NCBI GenBank assembly: GCA_021432635.1
Contig: MU270044.1
Span: 625,455-689,454, forward strand
Direction of reading: 5' to 3'
DNA: 64,000 bases
Source: Thozetella sp. PMI_491
Lineage: Eukaryota > Ascomycota > Sordariomycetes > Chaetosphaeriales > Chaetosphaeriaceae
In this document: in pieces, positions 23,541 through 34,895 of the stretch
How the letters are laid out: each line of letters opens with the position of its first letter
How positions within the stretch are numbered: position 1 is the first letter of the stretch
Notes under the pieces: generated by a model
Database searches by the model: none
Seen by the model: only the letters and a program-made list of their open reading frames with translations
Told to the model about the DNA's origin: nothing
Position numbers and translations under genes: made by a program

Positions 23541-25598
23541 AGGGCTCGCAGAGAGCTCGGTCAGCAAGCAACACAGCAGGGCCGAAGCAACAAGGTAACT
23601 ACAGCCTAGAGCACTGAGATAATCGGCGGGCAGAGGAGGAAAACAGAGGAGGGAAAAGAGCGAGCCTACGTGGCTAGACGCGATGTGTGTAATTCCAGCG
23701 GTGCCACAAGCGGCTTGTCGGCGACCGCCCTCTAGAGAGGGGCGGGCTGGATGACGGGAAATATGGGAAGGAACGGGCTATCTTCGCGACCCGGAGCGGC
23801 GCTTTTGCTTCGGACCATCAGTCACTTGAGGTTTCTGGTTCAGAGGTTTCTGGTTCACAGGTTTCTAGTAGTGCATTGTCTTCACCATTGATTACCCCCA
23901 TCGATACGGACCGACCCAGTTAGTTCCTTTGCGTAAGATGGCATGGGTCGAAAAATGAGAATTAGTAGAGACCCACGGTTGCCGCGCAGGACTCAATCAA
24001 AGCTTTTGTATTCATATCATGCAACGATTCTAGTACGGCCGAGACAGCTGGGGAAACCCTGCCCTTGTTCAGCCCTGGCGGGCTGTCTCCCACGTTGGTA
24101 CCGATGAAGGAATTCAGAGTCACCAAAAGGGCGGGTTGGCAAATGTGGCGAACGCGTGCTGTACTGTACCAAGGACACCTTGTGTGTGTACTGTACTGTA
24201 TTGTACCTGGCTCGCCGCCCGGCCTCTGCACAGAAGCGCCGGCCCAAGATTCTTCAAGATCCGGGCCCGCGAATGTGGTGGCACTTGACAAGACGAGAGT
24301 GCGACGGTGGCAGATTGGCGTCATGCGCCGTGCTAATCTCGACCCGAAGACGCGGACGCGGTTCACTGGTGGTTCGCTAAATGACTTTATAAAAAGCGCG
24401 GTACGTAGCGCGCCCCCGAGGTGGGCATGCCAGTGCCGCTCTCCCGTAAAGGCGCCTAATGATCGACGTCTGGGGGGGGGGGGGGGGCAATGGAAAGGGG
24501 GCATCCTTGGGAGGGCGAGATTGGACCCAAACGAGAGTAGCCATCCAGAAGGAGAAGCGCGCATCCGAGTGACGTGGTTGGTCGGGTACCATCCACCCCC
24601 CCCCTCCCCCTTTCAATCTGCTCGCCCAACTGGATGGCATCCGGGACTGCGGCCGGCCCGAGACAGCCCTGGGAGATTCCGGTAGATGCAACCCCGGTCC
24701 TTGGGCTGTCCTATATGGCACAGGCGACGTCGTTCTTCGCACGGCGGGAGGAAGGGAGGGGGTAAACGACGTATGTAGGAGGCGCTAATGGTGGACGGCA
24801 GGGAGATGACGCGCCTGACGCGCCGGAAGGCTTCTGCATCACGATTTGCACGTCTTCTATTATTACCCTCGCCTGACTCTTGCCTTAGGCGTAGCCCAGA
24901 CTCGGGCTGGAGGCCGCGCCGTCGGGGGCGCCACCGGTCGGGGGCGCCACCGCGCGCTGGCTCGCCACGTTCCTGCAGCGGAGCCTTGGCCGCAGTCCCG
25001 CGCGTAATTAGTGGGATTTGGTGGAAAGAAGACGCCCCAGGCCGGGAAATGGGAACAAGTCTTAGTCTTCTGTCAGGGAAGCGGGGGGCGCTGGTAGCAA
25101 ACATGGCAGCACGGAGGGGGAGAGAGAACGGAGAGGTGGTACTTGGATGATGGGTCGCATTGATGCGAAAGGGTTCGCTGCTGTCTTCCTGCTGCGTAGT
25201 CGAAAGAGCTCCAGGATTAATATTTTACATGTAGAATAAGTAAATGCCTTTTGGCTCTGGTGTGTTGACAAAGAAAAAACAGAACAAGGCTGTACAACTC
25301 GCCGGCCCTGAGGCTTTTAGCATTTGAAAAAACACATTAATGTCCTCCAAACCCTCTCGTGCCGACCGCGCGCCTCTGGAATCCCGCCTCAATACTCCGT
25401 CGATAGTAGCCGACCCAAACCCAAAGTAGTAAAAACATCGGAACGTATTGTCGTCGTATCCAGAAACATCGTACATTAGATCGCTTTCTCGTTTCAGACA
25501 GATTGCTTCGTCTTCGTAGATCGTAGATAAGAAAGGAAAGGATTGCCTCGTAAGCGCAGATGCTCTGCGGATAGTTGGTGGTGGATAAAAAGGAAGGC
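23541..25598. other. Convergent intergenic region
   Basis: About 2 kb between two converging genes. Contents: a 15-bp tandem repeat (23828-23867), repeated GTACTGTACTG-like words around 24155-24205, and a 16-G run (24472-24487). No coding or RNA gene recognised. Confidence 0.55.
23828..23867 (+). repeat. 15-bp tandem repeat, about 2.6 copies
   Basis: Unit GAGGTTTCTGGTTCA occurs twice in tandem, followed by a diverged partial copy (CAGGTTTCTAG). Confidence 0.8.
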
Positions 25599-26747
25599 TC
25601 AGGCAAGCTCCGCCATAACGGCATCGCAGAGCTCCTCGTATCGCCTCGCATCGAACCGCTTGCGCTGCCATCCGCTCTTGCGAAGCCTCTCGATGCGCGC
25701 CTGCCTGTCCAGGACCCGCAGGTCCTCCTTCTCCGCTACCAGCGGCCCGATGATGCTCCCTCGCCTCGACTCGTGCAGGCTGGCGGCGTGGTTGGCAAGC
25801 TGTGTCTTCAGGTCTGCCAGGGTTTCGCAGTATCGGCTGACCGAACGAGCCATGAACATGTCGTCATCCTCGGGGAGGAGGGGCACCTCGGACTGCAGCG
25901 GAAGCTCGATCGGCTTGGCCTGCGGCAGCTCCGGAAGCTCCTGCCTCGCAGCACCGGCGTGGAAGTAATCGTCTTCAAATCCGAGGGTTGGAGAATCCGG
26001 TCGGATGTAGGGCTCCGGAATCCGGAAGACGGGCTCTTCCTCTTCCTGGGGAAGTGGCAGAGAGAATGAGACCTTCTTCGCGCGCTTGGACTTCTGCGCC
26101 TTGGACGACAGGTCTTCGAAAGAGCAGACCGAGTTGGTGGGTGAGGTGCCGACGGTCCAGGCGCGCGAGCTGATGGACTCGGAAGGAGAGTGGCAGCTGG
26201 ACGAGCGGGACGACAGGACGGAGAAGGCGCGGGGCTTGGTCGGGGCGGCCGCCTCGGCGGCCTGAATGAGCTCCGAAGCGCGGTCGAAGTGCGTCCTGGC
26301 CTGGTCGAAGAGGCTGGTCTGGTACGGCGAGGCGGCCAGCGGCCGAGCGCACATCTCGAGTGAGAGGGCGGCGTAGAAATGGAGATAGACAAGGTAAACG
26401 GGCTCGACGTGCGTCTTGTCCTTGAGGTTGTCGAGGATCTCGGCGCATCTCGTGGCGCACAGGCGGTATCTCCTGGTAAGGTGCATGCGCTTGATCTCGG
26501 TGATGGTCTTTTTCCACTCTCCGTGGGTGAAGGGGAGGATGGGGAGGGTGACGGGGAGCGAGGAGGCGGATACCCTCTGCTGGGCCTTGAGTTTCGAGAC
26601 AGGGCTGATGGAGGAGCCAAGGCTGGACTGGCGTGTGTGGGAGGAGGGCAGGACGGAGATGCTCGATCGGCTGCTGGGCGGCGGCGCCGACGCTGTTGTC
26701 GTCGCCGTCATCGCCGGCTTAAGCATCAGGGGTATAAGGCCCGGCAT
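25599..26747 (-). CDS. Conserved-looking hypothetical protein, 382 aa
   Basis: Intronless frame. The first 75 residues are Ser/Thr/Pro-rich and disordered. Next comes a helical block (GEWKKTITEIKRMHLTRRYR, LCATRCAEILDNL, VYLVYLHFYAALSLEMCARP, LFDQARTHFDRASELIQAAE) that resembles TPR-like helix pairs. The middle is low-complexity with a basic patch (KAQKSKRAKKVSFSLP). The C-terminal 80 residues are helical (RYCETLADLKTQLANHAASL; RRYEELCDAVMAELA). This arrangement, an N-terminal helical repeat plus a C-terminal YEELC motif, recalls uncharacterised Pezizomycotina proteins, but I cannot name a function. The start could also be the in-frame ATGs at 26726 or 26711. Confidence 0.75.
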   Translation of the reverse strand: MPGLIPLMLKPAMTATTTASAPPPSSRSSISVLPSSHTRQSSLGSSISPVSKLKAQQRVSASSLPVTLPILPFTHGEWKKTITEIKRMHLTRRYRLCATRCAEILDNLKDKTHVEPVYLVYLHFYAALSLEMCARPLAASPYQTSLFDQARTHFDRASELIQAAEAAAPTKPRAFSVLSSRSSSCHSPSESISSRAWTVGTSPTNSVCSFEDLSSKAQKSKRAKKVSFSLPLPQEEEEPVFRIPEPYIRPDSPTLGFEDDYFHAGAARQELPELPQAKPIELPLQSEVPLLPEDDDMFMARSVSRYCETLADLKTQLANHAASLHESRRGSIIGPLVAEKEDLRVLDRQARIERLRKSGWQRKRFDARRYEELCDAVMAELA

Positions 26748-29700
26748 GGTGCTATACGCACACGGGCGACTAGGTAAGATGATCGAGAAGATGCCGGACA
26801 GGCCGCAGTTTGCGAACCGACCGGTTTCGATGGTCTGGCAAGTGCAGAAGGTGGACTTCGCCTCGTGAGTCCAAGGGTCGCACGAATCAATCTATCGTGA
26901 CGCCGTGCGCCCACCAAGCGGCACGATGCCTGCACGACGCAGCGATCTGCACACTGCCCTGACGTTGCCGAGTGACAACCAGAGCAAGTTCGAGGGTGAG
27001 CGGGCAGGGAGGGGTAAAAGTAAGGTATGCAGATGACGACTACCTGACAACGCGAGGGGTTTCGAATGGCAGCTATCTCCTAGGGAACACGCTCTCAATA
27101 CCGCAGGATGGCGAGGAATGTTGGCAGGACCGAGGGGAGACCGAGGGGTGACCAGAGTCTTTTAGCTGCGAGCGGAAGCCGATTGCTGTCCACACCGATC
27201 CGCCGTTCTGGAATTCGTCTAGACGCGGCCAACAGCTAGCCGAGAAAGAGCGGGCGCGGAACACGGAAACGTCGAGGATCGACAATGCCTTAGGGTGGGC
27301 GATCTTGCACGACCAGGGCTGTGGGCGCTGGATCAGGAGGCAATCGACCGTGTTGGGTTTATTAGCCTATGGCCGGCTGATAGTGACCTATGATTCAGAA
27401 GACGGCGGCACGCCAGCAGGAGGTGGTCGTTGCGCCTTGGGACCCTGGAAATTGGCGAAACGCGCACGCCGGTACAATGCACACTGGTCGTCAGAGACAG
27501 GCGAAGGTGGTCTCAGCCGTCCGGGTTCAAGGAGTGGCTCTCGACCGAGGACAAAACGCTGTTGAATCTCGGCTTGGCGAAAGGGGGAGGAAGGAGGGAG
27601 GGAGGAGGCCGGAATGGACGGCGGCGGCAGGACGGATGCAGCAGGTATTATACTGGTACAGGTATGCGCACAAATAGTGTACAACAGGTCGACTGCGCCG
27701 GAACCGCACGAGAAACAAACCAAACACCCAAAGACGGAGGAGGGACGGTAGGGTAGGGTGGGCGAACGGTTGTTATATTAGGATGAGAAGGGGGCCAGAG
27801 GGGAAAGGGGAAACAGCAGGACCGGAAACAGGTTTGTATATAATTACGTTTACATGCGTCCGCAGGGCAGCTGGTTGGTAGTAGCTTGGTCTAGTGGTAG
27901 TGGGTGAGGCCGTGGTAGCCGCATGTGGCGGGCCACGACGCAGAGGACGCCGGTCCAGGGAGGGACCCTGGTGCCCTGCCCGTACCTGCTGCTAGGTGGG
28001 GGGGGGGATACTAGATGTTCCCTGCAACAGCCGAGCAGGGGCGGGGCGGGCGATGAAGAAAAAAGAAATACATAAGAGGGCACGCTACGGGAGGCGCCAG
28101 AAAAGGGGCCAAAGCAAAATACCAGTTTGGGGGGGCGTGGAGCTGACTGGGCTGGGGCTTGACTGGCTCGCTGGGTGATCCGGCTGTGGGTGAGTGAGCA
28201 CAAGGCGGGCCCACACAGGCCAAAAAAACCTCCGTTGGCTTGAGTGGTGGCTAGGCGATCTCCTGCTGGGCTTAGCATCAGGGGAGGGGGGGGGGCAGCA
28301 GAAGGGAAGCACGGGCCCCCGGGTACCTCTCGGCTCGATGCTACCGCACATCCCCTGCAGGGTCGACAGAGTCCATTCGGCGAGTGGGTCCCGGTCTAGA
28401 GGCAGGCACACAGGCCAAGCGGCGCGCCGTGACCAGCCTAGACCAGGCACACACAGCACACACAGCACACATCACACACACACCGCCGTCTCTACCAGGG
28501 CCAGCAAACAGCAGGGTGCAAGCCACCTTGACCGCCTGTGCAAGCACAACAACAGCACGGCTGCCCACCAACAGGCGCATCTTGCAGGGCACGCACACAC
28601 CACCCCAAAACCCCCTACAAAATCACTGCTGCTCCATACACACAACCTGGAAAGCGCAAAAGGCTCCAACCCAACCACCCCCCCTCCCCTACCCCTTCTC
28701 TTTTTGAACCCACCACCTTACCCACAATCACTACCCCGAGACCCTGGACCGCAGCCAAAACTTGTCTCAGTGCCGCGGGATGGAGAGGGCCACGAAGAAT
28801 TGTCTCGGAGGGAGACGACGCCGGCGGCGACGACTGGGAAGACCGTCTGAGACGAACGCGCAGGCATGCCAGAAATCTTTCCCATCTAGGTAGCATCTAG
28901 GCCGTTCTTTTTTCTTTCTTCTTTTCACCTCTCCGCTCCCTCTCTTTCTTCTTTCTCATATCACCTCGTCTCCCCGTCTCATCCTAACCTCCACTCGCTC
29001 TCCCTCTATCGTAGTGATCTCCTAGCAATCCCCTTAGCGTCTGCATGCGCTGAGCGAATGTGGGCACCTGTCATTACTCGGCTGGGAACCGGCGGTACCT
29101 TCTGCTCCCCCCCGAGTCCCACCCTGGTCCAAAGTACCCGCACGCACTGATGCCCCGGGTGGGAAACCGGGCTCGGGGCCCCTTTTCTACTTCTGCTGCC
29201 CTGCTGCGGCCCCCCCAAAGCAGCCTAGGACGTACACATGGACATATTACCGTTGCACCTGTCGCACCACATGACGTCCGTGTCCTCGCCCTTTCTGGCC
29301 CATAGCCCAAGGCGTGCAAAACGCCCCAAACAAAAAAGCTCTAGTGTGGCGCAGGTACAAACGAACTACGGCGTAAAGTACGCCTGGAGAGCTCATCGTT
29401 TCCCCCAAGGTCGAATCGACAAGAGCCGCGAGAGGCGCACCGCACCGTCTGGCGCGCTCCTGCTCTTTCCAGATCCTTCAAAGGTCGGACTCATGCCTAC
29501 ATGGCTAGTACATGCCATCCCAGCTTTGTCAGGCGCATTGTTCGCCTGTGTGTATCTCTCGGGGAGGCCATCGTCGCATTCGCCCTGGATAGCAAAACAG
29601 GAAACTATACCCCCCCCCCCCCCCTCTCCGCGAAAAGTGATAAGTCAGTCCTCGTCCCCGTCTACCAGGCCTGAGGGATGTGCACATGGGATAAGATAGG

Positions 29701-32198
29701 CAGGGTAGCAGAGTAGCTTACAAGGGGGCACCACCTAGCTTAGCTGGCGCTAGATCGCCACTGCTCTTCTGTCGTACATGCGTCGTCGTGATGTTTCGCT
29801 GCCCATGCAGGTGGATGTCCCCGAGTCATCTTCCACTCGTGGGTAGCACCCGCCAGTGTCGGGCGTGCCGAAGCGGGTGTGTCAATCTCTTGAGAAGTTG
29901 TATGTCGCCTCTGAGCTCGGCCATAATACAAGGTTCTTGTTGCTCGTGATAGTTGCAGATGTGCACGACGCCCTCGTCCATCACGCACTATAATCTCCTG
30001 TGAGAGTGTGCACAACCTTGTGTTCTCTAGGCACGCCAGTCGCCCAGACGACGCATGGAACTATAGGCCGGTGCTCCACGCTGGAGACATGTGGCAAGAG
30101 GCAGCTTGTACGGGCACCTGTGGCATCCTGGTAGTCAGTCATGCCCCCCGGGCGATCCGGGGGACGCAGACCTCCCCAGAGAGCTCTTCGGTGGACCGTA
30201 TCAGAAACATACAATCCGCATCCTGTACATCCACGCAACTAGACATGCCCCGGCACGGGAATGCTCTTTGCCGCAGCCCACATGGTTGGCAACAGGGACC
30301 TCGTAGCCTCAACTATGGCGTGCCTGGGCATGGGGCGTCGACACAAGTGATGACTCGCGCCTGCACGTGTGCTGGCGTGCTTGTTTGAGCTGCTGACTTG
30401 GCGAGCCACTTTCGTTTTAGCCCTTTCTTAGCTCAAGCTATGCTTCCTTCAGATGGATGTGGTGTTGAGGTCTGTCTTTGTACAGCAGTACATTCGGTTT
30501 GCGTAAGATAACTTTGGTTACAAGCGAAACCGAGCCTAGTCGCTTACACGGACGCGGCTGTCCGTGCCCACGAACCCCTCCAATACTGCGGCTGCGCCGG
30601 GCGCGAACATTGGCTTTCGCCATACGGGCCGACCTAGTGCTGATTCCTCCTCCGCATCTCTCTGCTGTTTATGTACAGTACAGTATGGACCTATAGGAAC
30701 CAAGCTATCAGTACGAATACGTAGCTGGCGGCTGGGCCGGCGAGCGCTTTGGCTAGAGAGTCTACCTCGGGGATTGCAATGACCTGGCTGTCCGATGGGG
30801 GGCGAACAGCCACGGCTGCCCACCGCCTCTCCTCGACTCCCCTCGCTTCTGTCCTCGGCGGTCGGCGGTGTGTTGGTGCACTTGATGCCCACGGCCCAAA
30901 AAGGGCTCTATTGAGTTGCGCAATGCGAGCCCTGGCCCTCCTCCGCCGTGCGGCCGCCGAGGTCTGCAAACGCAAAGCCGCTTCTGTTTGCCAATAGACC
31001 GCTTCTCGCCCCGCTCCAGTGTCACCTTGCCCTGACGACCGGTGCGCCAGCGTGCTCGCTCGTCATCGTGCCCATGTGCCTGTAGATAGTTGCTTCTCTT
31101 GGAGATTGTGGCACAGAGAGGGGGCAGAGGGGTAGAGGGGTGAAGTGGCTCAGCCGCGTTTTGGCGGGAATAATTAGGAAAGAATTTGAGGCAAGAAAAT
31201 GACGAGACTGGGGGTCCATAGTCTCAAGACTATGTTTCACAAGTATAGGCGGGGATCTTTTTTTCTTTATTAATGCCCCCCCTCGATAATATTTGATAGC
31301 GTGCGATGGGTGGGCGACGGTTAGCTAGCGTCCCTACGGAAATACTTACCGGCGGCCATGTACTTTGTACCTTTCCCTTCGCTCTTCATACCTCGTTAGG
31401 GCACGTATTCTCAATTTCGATGCATTTTGGGTCTGGGTATTGGACGAGATTGGACGAGATTGGAACAGCCAGTGGGTTTCTCGCCAGGTTTTCCCCGTAT
31501 ACGGAATACGCCGGCATCAATGTACCTCGTTCCTGTGGCTTTCATCTGATGATGAGAAGCCTCCAACACCTATGACTTCTCGTCCCTCGCGCGCTTCTTC
31601 TGGGGTCGGCCCTGGTCTGGTAGCTTGCCCCCCTCCCCCCAGAATCGAATTCGGATGAAGGGGCCGGCCGGGGGCTACTAGGCTTCATGGCACGGTCGGA
31701 CCGCCGACATAGTGGTACATCGCGCCTGCACGCTTGCAACCGTGCTGCAGCAGATCTCCACTGGTGCTTTGACACCGCCAAGGCGCTCGCCCCGCTTGTT
31801 TACACTGCTTGTTTGCTTCAGATGAGCACGCGGCATCCGAATGAGTGTTTTGTCACTTGCCACAGACCCTGTGTCGAGACCGTGACTGCCCCTCCCCCTC
31901 TCCAGATAAGCTAGGGCCTTTCGTCCACCACCCATTGGCGACATCGAGGACTGGAAATGCCATCCCCGTCTTGCCTGACATGGAAGGGGACCACCAGGGT
32001 GCCCCGTGGGGGATCGGGCAAACGGATTGCTCCGTCGTCTGTCTGCATCACCATGATCGCCGATGCTGCTGACGCTGCCGCCGCCGTCCAGAATCGAAGT
32101 CTATTTGGCCTTCGCAATGCATAGCCGCTCTCTAAAAGTAAGCTATAAACAAACGCGTCGCGGCTGAGCAGAGGCAGCTCGCCCTGCAGGGGCGGGTC
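26748..32198. other. Long gene-poor region (5.4 kb)
   Basis: No coding gene can be supported. It holds many short overlapping frames on both strands, CA-rich simple sequence (28440-28490), a G-rich stretch near 28284-28294, a 15-C run (29610-29624), a pyrimidine-rich tract (28906-29010) like a 5' leader, and a 10-bp tandem word (31439-31463). It probably contains the long promoter and leader of the gene at 25599-26747 and the 3' flank of the histidyl-tRNA synthetase gene. A non-coding transcript is possible. Confidence 0.5.
29610..29624 (+). repeat. Poly-C homopolymer (15 C)
   Basis: One of several long C or G runs in intergenic DNA of this window (also 17885-17897, 24472-24487, 37630-37645, 44931-44943). 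Confidence 0.9.
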
Positions 32199-34895
32199 TC
32201 AGCTTGTACCGGAGGCGTCGGTGGCTGCTGGTAGCTCCTCCACTGAGGCCGAGGGTGCTTGTTCACCACCAGGCACCGACGCGCTAGGCTCGGATTCGGC
32301 TGGCGGCGCTGGATCAGCCTTTAGATCCTCGCCCTTGATTCCGTGGACGACTCTCAGACCCTCGGCCTGCCTAGTCATGTCGTCAAGAACCTTTTTGCGC
32401 GCGAGGCGCTGCGAGACCTCGGCCTCGAGGTTCGCCAAAGCGACGTCGACACCGTCCTTCTCCGGATGTCCATCCGGGAGGCCGAGCTCCTTCATCTTGA
32501 CCACCCCGGCCGCTAGCTCGGATTCGCCCAGGATCAGGGCGAATGGGGTACCGTTGGCCTCGGCAGCCTTGAACTGAGCCTGGAGTTTGGGTTTCACCTT
32601 GTACAGAAACTCGGCCTGGGTATATGGTATTAGCAGATCGCAACCCCGCACGCATGTAGCAGGAAGGAGAGTTGGCGGCTAGGGATGAGGGATAGAGGGT
32701 GCCGACCAGGCAACCCTGGTGGCGGAAGGGGTGGGAGAGATCGGCAGGGGCATGCTTGCTCACCTTGACGCCGGCCTTCCACAACCGGGAGCAGATCTCG
32801 CTTCGCTCTTTGAGGAAGCCCGTGTAGTCCTTGCCTCCGCCGAACGCCATGACGTAAACATCGACGTCGTTCTTGCGCAGCTTGTCGGCGTTCTTGTCGG
32901 CCGCCATCCTCGTCTTGGTAATGGAGAAGATGCGGTCGATGCCAAACGAGATGCCCACGCAGGGTATCTGGCTCTTTGGTGCGAACATGTTGACTAGGTT
33001 GTCGTACCGCCCGCCCGCTGCTATCGAACCGACTCCCACGGAGGGGTCGTCGGATCGGTCCTCGTCGGCATCCCCAGTCTTTCCGCTCTTCTTCTTAGCC
33101 GGCTTAGCATCTGGCTTCGCCCCCCCAGAGGCAACCGGTGGCGCTGTGCCCTTGGAGCCTTCTGTTACCACCTCGTAGATAACACCGGTATAGTCTAGAT
33201 ACGCACAGTTAGCACTCAGCTCCAGAGACGGGCGGCAGAAGGGAGATTGCATCGTACAGTCGAGGCCGCGAGCAAGCGACAGGTCGAATGAGACGTTGTC
33301 GAGAGCGCCAAAGTTCTCTAGGTACGTAAACAGAAGATCCATGTCGGCCAACCCCTCTTGCATGCGGGCATTGGCAGACAGCTTCTCGTCCTTTTGCATT
33401 TTCTCGAGTAAATCGCGCTTCCCAGACAGAACAACCCACTCGCCGATCAGGTCCGCAGCCTCCTGGGTGAGTCCCTTTTCCTCCGTCATTTCGCGGCGAA
33501 CCTCCTCCCTACGCCGCACGAGTTAGCTCCAAGCCGAACAGACCTGCAGCGGGCGTATATGGATCTGATACTTACCATGGCGACTTGTCGAGCTTGTCGA
33601 CCGCCGACGATATCGGGCGGATCTTGTCGGGTGGTACACCGCACACCTCGAAGAGTCCGTCCAGAATCTTCCGGGAGTTGAGCTTGATGGTAAAGCTACT
33701 CTTCCACCCAAGGCTCTCGAATACTTCGTTGATGATGGCGATGATCTCGGCATCGGGTATCATTGGGTCGTAGACACCGGCAATATCAAAGCTATGCCGG
33801 TAGGGTTAGCAACTCTGCCCACCATGACGCGGGCACGACATAGACGCCGCTAGGCGAGGGGCACATACTCGCATTGATAGAACTCCCTCATCCTACCCTT
33901 GCTAACCGCTGGCTGATCTGGCGAAAGTGTAAGCAATTGGTGACCAAGTGTCTCCCGGAGCCATCTGTAGACACGGGCATGCACGACTGACCTCTTCGGT
34001 ACACCTAGCTCTATGTTAGTACATGTACGCTATGAAGCATCTTGGACACTCCGCCTGCGTAAGCACAGGAGAGGTTCTGGGAGCAGCACGTACCTTGGCA
34101 ATGTGGAAGCGCTTGATCGACTGGATATCCTTGTTCATGGCCAGATACCTGGCGAAAGGAACAGTGAGATCTGGATGCATGTCAGCCTATCCGTGCTGCT
34201 CCTTGCCGTTCCTTGGCCCTGCCTACCATATCGCAGAGAGGAGAGCTCGCCACCTTGGTCCGCAAGATCGTACTGCATCTAGTTAGCAAGGATTGGTAAG
34301 GGGGGCGGCGGGGAGGACGTGCGATCAGCTTCGAGTCCTCGCCGTACTTTCCCGTGAGAACCTCCTTGAGCTCAAACACGGGAGTGTCCAACTGCTGTCC
34401 GCCGTGGCGTTCTGTCGTTGCATCGGTCAGCGACTAGCTCCTTGATGTGTTTGTGTGTGTGTGTGTGTGTTTGTGTGGTAGCATGCGCCCGCGCCGGGGG
34501 AGGCGCAACGAAGGAGGGCTGAGCTGCCCGGAGGACGGAAACGTACTAAAGACCTCGGTGATGCTGCTAAAGATCTTATCCCGAATGACCATGTCGCTGC
34601 CCGACCAGTCGCGGGTGCCCTTCGGGGTCTTGAGCTCGAACTTGGCCCCCTTCGGCGCCATGGTCTCGTCGGTATCGAGGGGTGAGGGGAGGGGGGGTGG
34701 TGGGGTGGGGTGCGCGGGGTGCAACGATGTCGTCGAGGACGAGGTCGCGGGCTGGCGCAGTCGGGAGGCGGTCGCGAAGCGGTGCTGTGATTCGAGCGCG
34801 CGGGCGGGAGCGGTGACGAGACGCGGGTTCGGTGGCCGCGTGAGGTGTCGTGGTGGTCGGGCAGACCGAAATCCAAATGTGAATGTACGCTGCAT
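32199..34895 (-). CDS. hts1: Histidyl-tRNA synthetase, cytosolic/mitochondrial dual-start gene
   Basis: Class II synthetase charging tRNA-His. Ten exons: 34895-34547, 34411-34323, 34272-34227, 34170-34094, 34004-33992, 33917-33869, 33791-33576, 33508-33258, 33194-32764, 32615-32199. The cytosolic form starts at ATG 34661 ([20 protein letters not shown]; 567 aa). ATG 34895 adds 78 residues beginning [20 protein letters not shown], basic and almost acid-free, a mitochondrial presequence. Yeast HTS1 also makes both enzymes from one gene. Motifs: [14 protein letters not shown], motif 2 region [20 protein letters not shown] (split over the microexon), [38 protein letters not shown]. The C-terminal anticodon-binding domain ends in an acidic/Ser-Pro tail of about 40 residues. 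Intron 2 uses a GC donor. Confidence 0.96.
34446..34477 (+). repeat. (GT)n microsatellite in intron 1 of the histidyl-tRNA synthetase gene
   Basis: Interrupted GT/TG repeat; on the transcribed strand it is an AC repeat shortly upstream of the exon 2 acceptor. Confidence 0.85.

Noticed and set aside
24065-24685. 206-codon open frame between the CaMK gene and the next gene
   Set aside because: Crosses a 16-G homopolymer and has overlapping frames on the other strand; no family resemblance.
28194-28850. 218-codon plus-strand open frame in the gene-poor region
   Set aside because: Composition follows local simple sequence (CA repeats, Pro/Thr/His), opposite-strand frames of similar length overlap it, and no domain or splice context supports it.
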